NCBI GenBank assembly: GCA_037903475.1
Contig: JBAJFG010000362.1
Coordinates: 434,001-498,000 of the forward strand
Source: Ancylostoma caninum
Taxonomy: Eukaryota > Nematoda > Chromadorea > Rhabditida > Ancylostomatidae
Reading direction: 5' to 3'
DNA: 64,000 bases
Under the pieces are notes generated by a model. It saw nothing but the letters and a program-made list of their open reading frames with translations. It had not been told where the DNA came from and made no database searches. The translations under genes were made by a program, and so were the position numbers. Positions 1-11,839 of this stretch are shown one piece after another. The stretch's first letter is position 1; every line of letters starts with the position of its first letter.

Positions 1-2640
1 ATATTTTTCAAGCACTCATTAGTATTCAACTGCAACGTAGTTCTGCCGCAAAAAGATGAAAGTCGCTGTTTTCAAACTATGGGGCTTATTTGATGCGCAG
101 ATCGAGAAAATCCTACCCGTTATGCACTGTAGCTTTGCATTTTTGAGGTTTGGTTTTGATATTTCTGGGAGGGACCTAGCCAAGTAGTCTAGTGGTTAAA
201 AATTGGTGAGTGGTAGAAGAATGCAAGGATAGAATAGTAGAATACTAGTTGAAAGAAGCTATTATCTTCATGCCAGGAGGGATCCGGGCCAGCCGGATTC
301 CGGAAGCATTCGCATACAGTGGATTTGATAATGTCAGTCAGGGAGACAGTGGCTCCTGTTTTCCTGATGACGTTTTTAGTTCACTCGATCGCTGTCGCCA
401 TTGTTGAATATCCTTGCCACGATGCGAAATGTTTGCGTTGTTATTTCGGATGCAGATTAGATTTGTAGGAGTAGGTTAGAGGTGGCTGTGGCTAGATGAA
501 TCTAAAATTATGTCTAGATGAGTGCCTTGCTGCTCCAAGTGCTGATCCATTTCGCAACGCCTTCTCACGTTGCCGCTTTATTAACCGTTGCACTTTGCAC
601 CGTTGCATTAGCACTCACGTTATCATTCATGAAACTTTCCCGTGTTGATAGTGCCCCTCTTAATTTTCTTAGCTACCTCTGCCGCTGTCCATTGAGCAAA
701 TCCAAGTTAAATCAACTGCTGGGCCTATTCTTCATGCAAGGAATCAGGGCCCTCATTCAGCCAAATGCAACTATATTGTCAGCAAAAGAACCAGCGACCA
801 TCTTTTTTTTTTGCAATCAAAAGCCTCTGAAACATTCACTCGCGTATGTCCGATGGACACTGGAAACGTCAAAAAGACAGACTTCATGCAGTTACAATGC
901 AACAAAACCAATAAGAGAATGGATAAAGTGTTGCGAGAAACATAACGTCACCCTTCCTCTCCAAAGAAATCAATATCAACAACTATAAGCCTGACAATAT
1001 CGAAAACTCGGCGGAGTTCTTAAAGTACGCACATCTTTTCATTCAAAGGACGCACAGCTTTTCATCTGGGTGGTCCTGATTGGAACAGCCTGAATCCAGC
1101 TGATCTATACTGTAGCCCAGCACAGGCTTTTATGCGTTATTTTCTTTCTAGTGGCCGTGAATTGATTCTCGGAATGCCCTGCTCTTTACATCTCGAATCA
1201 AAAATCGCGCTTGCGAAGCCAAATAGCCTAGGATTTGCGCTATCAGGCAAGCACTTGCTTGCTTCGGTAAAGCTTTCCATGGTAGAGAGAAACTCCAAAA
1301 CCACAATTTGGGTGAGTCGCTATTTTAGGTCACATCGCAGCCAGATCCCACAGGAGAGTGGTCACTCTTTTTTGGAAGAAGTTGAAGGTTCAACAATACT
1401 GATCCTGGATAAAACTTGGAGCGAGGCGTTGTAGCTTTGCTTTTAGAAAATATTTTATTCCTTGCAAATTCGCGCACTCCCAATTTACCACCCTAATAGT
1501 TCTGTATCAAGTGAAATCCAATAATAGCACGCCTGCTTTCTCCACTCTAACCCCCAAACTGCGTCATAGCTTCTCTTGGCCCTGGTTTTTATCCCATTGC
1601 TAAGTGGCGAACGCCCTTCTCAGAGCTGTATATAGACCAGTAATCGGATGTCAAATCTGAGCATCGTCTCCGCCTCGGTGAGACCAGACGAGTCCTTCGT
1701 AACTTGTCTCTCTAACTAAGGCCCGTTTGAAACAATAACCAAGTGTAACGGCTGCACAGACGAGATGCGGCGTCGAAGTCCGGCTCTCTACAAATGACCT
1801 GCCAAGCAGTACGCAGGAAGATCATCAGCGTTCGAGAATGAAAGCAACTGCACGCTCTTTTTTGTAGGTACCTAGTGCAATAGAAGATAACCTTGTTCCT
1901 GTTGTTCTTGTCATTGCAGTAGCAGGTTTAAAGCTGACCTTAAACAGCAATACGTGCAGCCTACGCAGAAATAGTGGCCTGGAGGAGTCATGCAGCGAGA
2001 AACGGTGAGGGACGCTCGATTGCCCGATTTGACCTCCCACTTCTATTTCAGAAGAGGGTGATTGTGCCAAACGTCAATAATATTAACAGCAGCATTGCTC
2101 TTTCGCAATGGAGGCAGAAAATCATGATCAAAGTCGTTCTGCTCAAGCGGTCTTGACAACCCTCAGACCTAATCCTCACTGACCGTCGTACCTGTAACTA
2201 TTCCAAGACCAAAAGAACAGTATTCATTATGCAGTGTTTGGCTCGAACTCACTGGAACCGATTGGCTAGCGCTCTAGTACTTCGTTGTGGTAGGAAAGGT
2301 ATCACGCACGTGAATATATGAGTTTTTTTTTTGGAATTGACGATGAAGCTGACTTGATAGCTATTCTGAGCCGTCTCCTTTGCATGTACCGGTCAACTGA
2401 ATGCAGATTTCCGGCTCATTACGAGGACAATCTGCAAACGAGCAAGCATACCCATGCAAGCTTGCATGAATAAATCCATGCGCAATGCTTAGCCTCGCAA
2501 TCAGAGACAAATAATCCTCATGAGATCACTGGAGAGTTATGAAGAGTTGCACCGCGATAACAACCAACGGCTGGGAAAAAATCAGATGAGGATTCTGTCA
2601 AAATTGAAAAAAATACCTAATTTTTTAGTACAACTAGTTG
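1..2640. other. Intergenic DNA, no supported gene
   Basis: No exon here has both a coding-like frame and matching splice sites. Around 176-204 there is a tRNA-like A-box stretch (TAGTCTAGTGGTTAAA) with no matching T arm, so it is at best a tRNA-derived repeat. An open frame at 518-988 has a hydrophobic start but ordinary composition and no splice or poly(A) support. Confidence 0.4.
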
Positions 2641-2779
2641 CTTGATGTTAAAAATGGCTTGTAAATACCGGTTGAAATATGGATTTAAATCTCAAAATAT
2701 TAGATGTGATTTTGTCAATGTATTCCCAAGGGTTTACTGTGCTCAAGCCTTTACCCATGTTCAGCATACCAGACAAACC

Positions 2780-4300
2780 CGATGAACATCGTTCCACCAA
2801 GCCGAAACGAAACGCATGAAAAATCGATAAAATCAATGAGTCGATAATGGTCGTGCACAAACTCTGATAACTGTGCGGCACGAACGCGACCCAAACGGCG
2901 TAATGGTTCGAGTAGAAACCTAAGCAGCAGCTGTTCACAGTCGCTGCCATCCTCCCAATTGTTGCCATCCCACAGCAATAGCTGCTTAAGGGACGAAAGC
3001 CTGAGCAGTAATTGAGGGAAGCAGGCAGCAATTGGGAACATTGCAGCAAGGGTTTCTACTCGAATCATTACGCCGATCGGGCTGCGTTCGTGCTGCACAG
3101 TTATCAGAGAAGGGATAGTAAGTGACGCAAATATCCTGCCGCTAATATCCTGGTTCCCGTTTGAGTTTTTGAAGCATAAGTGATTCGAACCGCCTTGTCT
3201 GGCTATGTTCAGCAGTGTGCTTGCAATTGTAAGTGAGAATTGAGAATCACAAACAAAAGTTGGTATTCTCAGTATGTTGGTTTCGCGCTTATCGCTGACC
3301 TAGCATCCGATTTCGTCGCCACCGCGTTGACGCATGACGGAAAGGAAAGGATAATTATCTGCGCGCACTTGCAGCATCGAACACGGTTCGGCACTGATAC
3401 AAGATCATCTTATCTAGAATAGTCAATTAAAACATTTCGATCAGTCGGGTTCCACAGGAGGTTGGTTGCGCACCAAATGCAACGTATAGTTCATTTAACT
3501 GGTGATGAGTATTGGGTGAAGGATCGTTAGTCCATCATTCGATAACGGCAAGAGGGTCGTCATATTCGTGACTATGTGGTGAAAAACCTCTGTGGGGTCC
3601 CGGAATAAAACTTCAGATTTGTGACCAGCGTAGTGAAAAACCCATATGGGTACGGTTCCGCCAAACCTGCAGCACAAATTGCGGAAAATCAATGAAATCA
3701 ATAAATCATTAACCCCGCGATGCAGAGTGCCTTCAGATTCGTGACCAACGTGGTGAACAATCCCTGTGGTACGATTCCGCCAAACCTGCAGAACAACTTG
3801 CGAAAAATCGATAAAATCAACGAATCAACAACCATGTGGCACAAAGCGGCCTTCAGATTCGTGATCAGCGTGGCGAAAAACCCCTGTGGGTACGGTTCCG
3901 CCAAACCTGCACCACAAATTGTGAAAAATCAATAAAATCAATAAATCATTAACCCCGCGATGCAGAGTGCCTTCAGATTCGTGACCAACGTGGTGAACAA
4001 TCCCTGTGGTACGATTCCGCCAAACCTGCAGAACAACTTGCGAAAAATCGATAAAATCAACGAATCAACAACCATGTGGCACAAAGCGGCCTTCAGATTC
4101 GTGATCAGCGTGGCGAAAAACCCCTGTGGGTACGGTTCCGCCAAACCTGCACCACAAATTGTGAAAAATCAATAAAATCAATAAATCAATAGATGCGCGA
4201 TGCAAAACGGCCTTCAGATTCGTGATCAGCTTGGTGGGTTACCCCAGTATGCCTATTCCGATCAGAATTGGAGCTAAACTGAGGAAAGCCGATAAAGTCA
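2780..4300 (+). repeat. Satellite array A, units of about 120 bp
   Basis: Degenerate tandem units alternate an AT-rich block (AAAAATCGATAAAATCAA) with a block like TTCAGATTCGTGATCAGCG followed by AACCCC and TACGGTTCCGCCAAACCTGC. The first recognisable unit is near 2797, there is a gap with unrelated sequence to about 3490, and then the array runs to about 4300. The same two blocks recur in arrays at 13.0 and 23.6 kb, so this is one dispersed family. Small open frames inside it are by-products of the repeat. Confidence 0.75.
3698..4175 (+). repeat. Recent 240-bp duplication within array A
   Basis: Positions 3698-3937 and 3938-4175 read the same on a shift of exactly 240 bp, each containing two diverged units of about 120 bp. 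Open frames on both strands are identical between the two copies. The copies are far closer to each other than to neighbouring units, which indicates a recent dimer-level duplication. Confidence 0.85.
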
Positions 4301-5300
4301 ATAGATAAATCGATATTCGGATCGATACCATCCGATCAACAGTGTCCTAGGCCCTCCGACTTATTCGGATAGTGTGACATGTTCCCGAACCCCTTCTTCA
4401 CCAGCTTGCTTACAGATGCATTCCCATCGTTTGTATTTGGCGCCTATGCGAGCTGTCCAGATTCTTGAAAAAAAGTGTCGTAAGCGTTTCCATGTTTTAT
4501 GTATAGGTAGGTTGGAAGAATAGCATGCCAAACATAAGGAAGAAAAAAAAGACAGTAGTGAAGCAATCATTTAATCAGCTGTTCCTCGTGCTAATCACTG
4601 TGATCTATGCTAATAACAACACAGGATGAGAGGCACTATGAGCATCCATGCATATTCAACAAGTATCGCTGAAAGGTATTACCTTTATAAAGCAGCAACA
4701 TCGTCATTATCACCTCTAGAAATTATCCGCAGTGGCTGTCCAATTGAATGACGGATGGAGCATCCGGTCCAATAGTGCTGAAGCGTTAGAAGTGAGACCG
4801 GACTCACTAATAATGCGATAAAAACTCCGGCTTAAGTAATTCTGACAAGTGGTCCCTTAGATAACGCTATGCTAATCGTGCAGCACTAGTCAGAGTAATC
4901 CAAAAAAGACAGCATCTCTTTCGCTCCTGTTCCTCCTCTGACATGCGTAGTCCATAATTCCTCATTCGCATTAAGCGTATGCTAGAAATTCAGTTGTGTC
5001 GCATGACAGTTAGAAGCTACAAACATAAAAGCATGCAAAAAACGAATATGAATGCTATCTTTCCACTTAGATTGGAAAGTGGATTGAGATCAAAGAACAC
5101 AAAGAAACATAAAAACAACAATGTATGACCGTGCGCACCCCACAAGATTTTGAAATCTGCGCCGAGCGCACGATAGGATCACACGATTTGTAATAAAGTC
5201 GCCTTGTCAAGTCACTTTCTCTATAAACATTGACTAAATGTTGCAAGCTGACTTAAAATACAGGAAGCTTGCAAAGACAAGGCCTAGGTTTGACGGGGAT
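4300..5300. other. Intergenic DNA, nothing recognised
   Basis: AT-rich single-copy-looking sequence. I see no exon with splice support, no terminal inverted repeat and no tandem repeat. Confidence 0.4.
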
Positions 5301-5302
5301 GG

Positions 5303-5465
5303 TTTTGTGAAAGCTGTTGTCCCTCATCTGCGAAGCTAAGAAGATATCTGTCTGTAAGACAGATATCTCCTTAGCTTCGCAGATGGGGCACAACAGCTAA
5401 GATATGTGTTCGTAAGACAGATATCTTCTTAGCTTCGCAGATGGGGGACAACAGCTTTCACAAAG
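5303..5465. repeat. Three-module hairpin repeat
   Basis: The left arm (from 5303) carries GTGAAAGCTGTTGTCCC, CATCTGCGAAGCTAAG and GATATCTGTCT. The right end (to 5465) is its inverse and ends CAACAGCTTTCAC. A further inverted copy of the CTTAGCTTCGCAGATG module sits between them, so there are one forward and two reverse modules. The transcript could fold into either of two stems. It may be a small foldback element; no target duplication is visible. Confidence 0.7.
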
Positions 5466-5469
5466 ACCG

Positions 5470-6180
5470 GAGCAGGATGACGTTCAAAGAGATTATCATA
5501 TGACAAGATACAAAATCCGATACAGGCAAATGCACTGCAGTCCGCTCCATCTATTGAGAGCCGTTGAGAGGACCCTGGGAAGAAGAAATTTGCAGCTGGG
5601 AAGCCAAAATAGAATAGCAAATAATTTAAGAATACTCGCGTGATCTATCAAGGAAAGACGGTCCAGTGGCATGGAATATTGGTCTGGACAGCACTTTAGA
5701 ATAATGTGTCAATTGTCTCAGTGGAACTTGAAAGTGTTAAAAAATTACAGAAGTAAGTATGTTCAGCTGTATGAAGAAAGAGCATTTAAAAGCTGGCAAA
5801 GCTGGAGCATGATCAATATGAACATCACTTTTCACAGCTTATAATACATGCCCATAATCCGTTTGGATGTCTTTGGATTTGGACTAGATTTATGCTGTCA
5901 TATAGAATTTTGGACGCAGACCTAATGATGTGCACTGTCGCTGAGATCTTTGCAAACTTCTTTAAAAGGCTGTGATTAAGTACGCCACTACTTTTCTTTG
6001 CATGCGCTCATATACGTGGTCGAAGGTGAAGGTACCAGCAGAGTACGAGGTGCAGTAGCAACAACTCTCGAGCGGCATAATTGATTGTCCTCTACAAATT
6101 TCTTACTCACATATCGAAATAATGCAAAAATAATGTTTCCAGTGTAATGTTCGTGCTCCACAAGTGAAGTTGCTTTGAGA
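5470..6180. other. Intergenic DNA, nothing recognised
   Basis: AT-rich sequence with only short chance frames. No repeat boundary or splice-supported exon seen. Confidence 0.4.
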
Positions 6181-6740
6181 CTCGAGCGAGTCGCCTAGCA
6201 TACCGGGATGTTACGCGGCACGACCTTGAGCTTGCTGCGGAAAAACTAGCAAAGGGGGTCACTCATAAGCCCCTCCCCGAGTTTTGCCGCAGAACGAGTT
6301 GCCGCCGGCAGCAAGTGAGGGGCGGGGCAAGTTGCTCGTTCGGCGATTTTTGCGGCGTGCGCCAAAAATGGTACGGAACATTTCTACTCGCTTCTTGTTG
6401 GGCTCGTGGCAAGCTCGCTGCGGCAAAACATTTTGAGTGACAGACCTTTCGGGCAAGTGTTGCCGCAGCCAGCTCGTGCTTCGTAGCAGCCCTGTGTGTT
6501 AATGTGTGGGCGACTCCCTCCGCGGCAAAACTCTGAGTGAGGCTATAGTGTTCTGCCGCGGCGATCTCGCCACGAGATCGCCCAGCGAGCGGCAACAAGG
6601 AATGTGCCATACCGTTCCTGCCGCGCGCGGCGAAACTCGCCGATCGATTGGTGGCAACAACTTGCTCGGCCCCTCACCTGAAGCCGTGCAACAACTCGTT
6701 CAGCAGCAAAACTGCGAGAGGGGCTTTACTCTTACTTTTG
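6180..6740. repeat. GC-rich degenerate repeat region
   Basis: GC-rich block in AT-rich surroundings. Short words such as GTTGCCGC, CGGCAAC, CTCGCC and AACTCGTTCAGCAGC recur with variable spacing on both strands. Overlapping open frames on both strands are expected from this composition. I read it as a decayed tandem repeat, with no fixed period established by eye. Confidence 0.35.
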
Positions 6741-7202
6741 AATTGGGGCAGTTAAACCCCCAAAGTTCCGTTGAGCTCAGCCGAAGCGTCAACACGGGGT
6801 TAAGTCTGTCAATGAGAGATATAGTTACCATCCCCCCTCCCAGCCCTCCCACAGAGGTCAAAGCGGATGAAGCAAGAAGGGGAGAGCTTCTGAAAAACAC
6901 AGGAGAATGGCGTTTCCGAAATGCTCGCCCAAGCGTTTCTCAAACGCCTTCCTTCAACAATTCAGGCTGAAGCAGAAGCGATTGCAATGATGATGGGAGT
7001 ATCATTCCAAGGAACAATCGTATATACAATCACCTCTTGATGAATGCGCATAATACGCTTGAAAAGTGCTCCTGTTGACGTCCCAGAAACGCTCTGCCTT
7101 TTTCAAACGCCCGCCAGCTTCACCCGCTTCGAATCATGGAGGAGATATCCAGAGCCGGAGTTTTATCCTCCCTCTCGAATTTGACCCTTAATACAAACAG
7201 CT

Positions 7203-7345
7203 CTTCATATATGACTAGCAAAGGAATTAACAGCCCGAAAACCCTGCAATTCTTCCTTGAAAGTCATTTAGCTCCGCCCAAAGGCTCATTAAAAATTGGG
7301 GCTCGGAAATGAGGTTTTTCAGCATTCTTGCATGGAATCACATAT
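7203..7345 (+). repeat. Dispersed repeat, copy 1 (shared with 10.64-10.94 kb)
   Basis: Matches the later copy in several ordered blocks: ATGACTAGC, AAACCCTGCAATTC, GCTCCGCCC, AAGGCTC, GGCTCGGAAATG, GGTTTTTCAGCA and TCTTGCAT followed by GAATCAC. The order is the same in both copies, which supports common origin. It lies immediately left of the 7.36-kb foldback element. Confidence 0.65.
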
Positions 7346-7356
7346 ATTGTTGTCAT

Positions 7357-8714
7357 CACCAGGGTCAAGCATGACGGTGGGAAAAACCGACCCTCAATAC
7401 GACCCCCCCCTATTCCCTCGTCCAACCCCCACCTTTTCACGACCCCCCCCCCCCTTCTGCTCCCGCATGTTTTCTCTATACACTAAACAGTTTCAAGGAA
7501 GAAGACACAAAAGAAACATATTAAAAACACAAAATTGGAACTAAAACAACCTTGAATTCGACATGCATCCTTTCTTATCCGATCGGACCAGACTGCCAGC
7601 AGGAACGATCATGTCATTACGTGTCAAAACAGGACTGGTTGGCAGCGCATGCGAGGGAGTCGGTTTCAGCGTTGGCATTTGCGCGCTCATGGGTTCGATT
7701 CCCGGCACCTCCAAGAAATTTTTGCACGGGTTGAAACCGCTTCAGGATTTAGTGTGGAGTAGAGAGGATTTAAAGGTTCGAAAACGAAGTGAGAAAAGCG
7801 AAATCGATCGATAACGCATGCGAGAATTCGCATACAGTTCGTGGAAAACTAGGGTTACTTAGACCTCTTACTGAGGTTTTCTCTCACTCAAAATCAACAA
7901 ATGCTTTTCGATGTCTCCATAGAGGACGATCAGCTCTATCATCTGCCAGACCTTCATATATTTTTGGGAGCTTGATGGGAAATCGATGGGAAATTTGGCG
8001 AATTTCCCATCAATTTCCCATCTAAATTGCGGGAAAACGAGCGAACTTCGTGGAGCCAGATCCTGTACTAAAATGGGAAATTTCCTCAACTAAAACTCAT
8101 AGAAGAAAAGTTTTCGTGATATCTGCAAATTGCTTCTCAGTGATTTGCCAAACAGATTTACTCCATTTTCACCATCTGTTCAAAATGCGAGTTTATAGAA
8201 AATTGAAACTCTTGCAAAAGATAAAGCTGATCGTCTTCTATGGACATGTACAGAAGCATTTGCTGATTTCGAGTCAGAGAACTTCAGCACGGTGTCTAAA
8301 TCACCTCAGTTTTCCACGTTCTGACGGACCCTGCAGGCGAATCCTCGCATGTGCAATCGATTGATCTCGTGACTCACACTCTATTTTTTAAACATTTCCG
8401 CCCTCTTTACCCACATTTGATTCTGAAGTGATCCCGACCCGTGCAAAAATCTATTGAAGGCGCCGGTGATCGAACCTATGAGTGCACTGAAATATGCTGC
8501 CAACCAGTCCTGCTTTAACTTGATATGACGTGATCATTCTTGGGCGGAACGTCAATTGTCATGTCATGAAACAATCATGAATTTACATTCAATGGTCAAG
8601 CCACCCCTCTACGTATCCCACCAACACCTCTCCAATACGACCCCCCCCCCCTTCCCAGCCCCCTCCCATACGACCCCCTCATGGGAAATTCCCATCGGAT
8701 GCTTGACCCTGGCT
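7357..8714. mobile_element. Foldback element of about 1.36 kb
   Basis: The ends are inverted copies of CCAGGGTCAAGCAT (7359-7372 and 8699-8712). Inside, nearly the whole length folds on itself. The blocks AGGACTGGTTGGCAGC, TTTTTGCACGGGT, CAAATGCTT and GACGATCAGCT occur in the left half and, in reverse order and orientation, in the right half. C-rich tracts lie just inside each end, and a local palindrome of GATGGGAAAT words lies near the centre (7972-8025). There is no transposase frame, so it is non-autonomous. No clear target duplication was found, so the outer boundary is uncertain by about 10 bp. Confidence 0.75.
7628..7708 (+). other. tRNA-like sequence in left arm of foldback element
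   Basis: It contains a B-box-like GGTTCGATTCCCGGC (7692-7706) and an A-box-like CTGGTTGGCAGCG upstream. The acceptor and anticodon stems do not pair well, so it is not a functional tRNA gene. A diverged inverted partner with TAGGTTCGATCACCGG lies at about 8464-8480 in the right arm. Together they suggest that a tRNA-derived segment was captured before the arms were formed. Confidence 0.45.
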
Positions 8715-8749
8715 ACAACAGATAATCAAGCAAACTAACGATGGCTAAC

Positions 8750-10600
8750 GTAATTGGGTATCGTATAGACTACACAGCGCCAAGAGACGCAGATACAAAA
8801 GTTGGTTTGCTAGCCTGACTTTGCCTGGTTATGCGTTCATGAATCCTTGTCCAGCATTCGTTCCTTTCTGAGCCGTCTGTGGACAATATAGGTGTTTCGC
8901 TTTTGTCTCCGGTCATCATTCTCAATGAAAGGGAATATAACACAAGAATGACGCCGCACAAAGAAGACACATGAGCGCAGAAACATAGAGGGAACAGATA
9001 AACCCTGAAAGAATAGCTGCAGGATTTTCAGAAAAGAGTTACGAAGATCAATTTTGTCGTTGGTCCGGTGGAGGCTTCATGTGGTTGACGGATGTTCACT
9101 GAAAGATGGAACCATAGAAATGCAAGGAGCGTAAGGACTGTTTGGGGTTCAGTTATTGCAATAGCTACCGCCTACACGACCGGTGGTTCGATCCCCGCTA
9201 AGGCCGAAAGTTTTGCAAAGCGCGAAGAACATTCGCGACAGGCAAACAAGGTCCTCTACGTGTGTTCTCTGAACTCCTCGACTGATTAGGCTCCTGTTCT
9301 TCATTTTAAAAAACAACTAAGGACATCAACAACACGGTCAAAAGTCTGTCTAAGAGTTTCTGCCTAAGGGGACTCATGCAGCCAATCTTGCCAATCTCAT
9401 TGCTTTTCGGAACTTCTTAAGAGAAAGAACGGTGGACGAATGGTCTACATCCTCGTCCACTGCTGCCCAAAGTTGCTGGGACTCAAAACTCAGTGGTCGA
9501 CCTCTTCTTTCTTCATCTGCAAAGCTTGTGTCTTATTAATATGAATCATCTTTCAGCTTGGTCTTGTTCAATGTTTCTTCTCCAAGAAGCTCGCTGAGAT
9601 CACAGAATGATTGTGCCGCACCTTACCGAAATGATGGCGAATGTGAATACGATTTCCGATTATACCTTTAATGAATAAAAGAGGATTATTTCCATTAACA
9701 CGTTGAAAAACCACTTCAAACGCTTTAATTTTTAACGAGAAACAAAGTCGCGAAGAAAAGCCGCATCAATTATGCACTTTATGCACCAACCTCATATATT
9801 TAGCTGTAATTCCGTCCTCAACGCTTAAAGGAATTGTCTCACTTTAAAAATCGTTCTCCAGGTTTGTGCAGTGATAGAATCTGGATGAGCCGTCGAGAAC
9901 AAGGGCAAATGTGAAATCTCTTGCAATCACTTGGAATTATTTATTCTGAAAGGGTTGTTTGGTCGGCAATTTTAAAATTCTCGGACGACTGCGAGAAATA
10001 ATCGGTACTTCATCACAAAAACTGTAGTTAATTGTAAATTGTAGTTATTTTTTTCGACATGCTTGCTTTATGTAACAAACTCGGAGCAACGGTAACGACC
10101 ACATTCGGTTAGGCCCCCGTAAGAAGGATTTATTGGCATTCCAAAGCATTTCATGTATATCACTGGAATCACAGCATCGTACTGATCCAGAGTTTGTTAA
10201 CAACTCAGAATCGAAATGAGATGCCCCTAAAGACAAGGGCCCACCTCGTTTCGCGTGTTGGGGTTGCTAAAATATCCTAGATCTTCTCCCCATGTTAGCT
10301 CCAGTAATACACATCAACAGGCACAAAAGCGACGAGAGCCGCCTTTTTGAGAGTGAAAAATGGCTAAATTTTGAAGCCGGGAGGCGGGTCGCTTCAAGCT
10401 GCACGTCTGCAGCGTTGACCAGCGAGTCTTGGCGTGTACAATCGATGAGATCAACGGCTTCACAAGTCAATTCGGGTTAGCAAACTGTTACAGATTCCGT
10501 CCCTGAAAACGGGTTTAGTGACTGTTCCGTGATAATTCATGTATACTGCTGGGATCAGCGTGTCAAGGAGATGCAAAATTTGCTATTGGCATCAACTCAG
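8750..10600. other. Repeat-containing intergenic DNA
   Basis: Around 8810-8880 a block contains CAGGCTAGCAAA and GATTCATGAACGC (minus str.). Both recur near 29160-29210 on the plus strand, indicating a dispersed repeat. Around 9140-9210 there is tRNA-like text (GGTTCAGTTATTGCAATAGC, then GGTGGTTCGATCCCCGC) whose T stem does not pair, so I treat it as a tRNA-derived repeat. The remainder shows no gene. Confidence 0.35.
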
Positions 10601-10639
10601 TTGCTCATCAACTCCCTAACAGAGTAGAAGCTGTCTTCC

Positions 10640-10935
10640 ATGTATGACTAGCGTAGGAGTTCACGCTTCAGAAACCCTGCAATTCCGCCTTGACTCCGGA
10701 AGCGATGTGGGATTTCAGGGATTCCGCCCAACGTAGTCCCTTGCTAGCCGCAAATGGAGCGCAGTTTCTATTCCATTAGGGAGTTGATGAGGAACTCTCA
10801 CGAGAAACACGAATTTTCTCAGGAAATGCGCTTCCTGGAGCTAATTATTCGGAAAGTTTCTTGGCTCCGCCCGAAGGCTCCTTAAAAAATCATGGCTCGG
10901 AAATGGGGTTTTTCAGCAGTCTTGCATAGAATCAC
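10640..10935 (+). repeat. Dispersed repeat, copy 2, with extra internal segment
   Basis: Carries the same ordered blocks as 7203-7345 but has about 130 bp more between CCCTGCAATTC and GGCTCCGCCC. The blocks CTCATCAACTCCCTAA (about 10604) and TTAGGGAGTTGATGAG (about 10777) form an inverted pair around the first part, which could mark a small inserted element. Confidence 0.5.
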
Positions 10936-10939
10936 GTAA

Positions 10940-11590
10940 ACCTTTGTGATCTTCAGCTCCTGCAGATTCTTTTAACGTTGAAGTCTCCAAACGATCTCGA
11001 GGTGGGATGCTGCCTTTAAAGTCCCAAATGCAAATCCTAAGTTTCTTCAATGCGCAGTCTCTGTACTTCAGGAGAACGGAGAATTACCCTTCACTGATAG
11101 TAGAATTTCAGGAGATTCTACGGAGCGCCATCACTTTTGATGCAAATCTCATTAAGGTTAAAAAAGTGGAATTGTGAAAGAACGCGCTTCAGATTCGTGT
11201 TCAACATGCTTGAAAGTGCTCCCCATTTTTTTCCATGTCAGGAAAAAGCAAAATTCAATGACTGTGCTTCAATCCCTGAAATGCATGTAGCAATTTCTAC
11301 GAAAATGTAGCCGTTATAGTGGTAACCTCAGAATATTGCGTTCTTTCAATCACTAGATCAGTTCTAGACATCTTTAATAGCATGAAGAAAATCGATGTCA
11401 AAATGGATGTGAAATTCGTACTCAGTACGTCCAATAACCCCCAGATGCTAATTTCCAGCTACTGGTTACCTATGAGCAAAGACAGCTCGTCCACACGTCC
11501 TCGTGCTCTCGCCCCTATCGGCGCAGCGCACGCATCACAGCCGTCCCACATCTCCGCTCTGTGATTACTGTAGGGTTACTGTAGGGTTGC
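10940..11590. other. Intergenic DNA with one satellite-like word
   Basis: CTTCAGATTCGTGTTCAACATG near 11188, read in pieces, resembles the core of the 120-bp satellite, so a lone degenerate unit may be present. ACTGTAGGGTT is repeated in tandem near 11566-11595. No gene supported. Confidence 0.3.
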
Positions 11591-11838
11591 TGTAGAGTCC
11601 AGGCGGCCTAAGCCTAAGCCCTGTAACCCTAGGCGAGATGATGCATCGCATCACCTTGTGGATTCCGGTTATGACACGATCACACAAAATGAATACAAGG
11701 TCGCTGCTTACAACAGCAGAAAGCAGAGTATTCGAAAACTTGCTTGGATGAGGAAATCAGACGCTACGTTTAGGGGGTATGTTTCAAAAATATTTGAACC
11801 TTTCTCTACACAGCAAAGGAAAGAGTACGACAAAGCAT
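11589..11838 (+). CDS. Candidate coding exon, function unknown
   Basis: The frame is open from the end of a GTAGGGTT repeat to a TAG at 11836-11838. Its second half is rich in Lys, Arg, Tyr and Asp and includes the stretch EYKVAAYNSRKQSIRKLAWM. Candidate acceptors (CTGTAG, GTCCAG) lie at its left edge, but I found no partner exon. It could be the last exon of an upstream gene or a chance frame. I do not recognise the family. Confidence 0.2.
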
Positions 11839-11839
11839 A

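Noticed and set aside
518..988. 156-codon plus-strand frame with hydrophobic start
   Set aside because: It has a possible signal-like N-terminus, but the rest has chance-like composition, with no splice sites or poly(A) signal at a sensible distance.
6259..6970. Protein gene in the GC-rich block
   Set aside because: Overlapping frames on both strands follow from degenerate GC-rich repeats; no coherent product.
9140..9230. tRNA gene
   Set aside because: The B box is good, but the T stem and acceptor stem do not pair.
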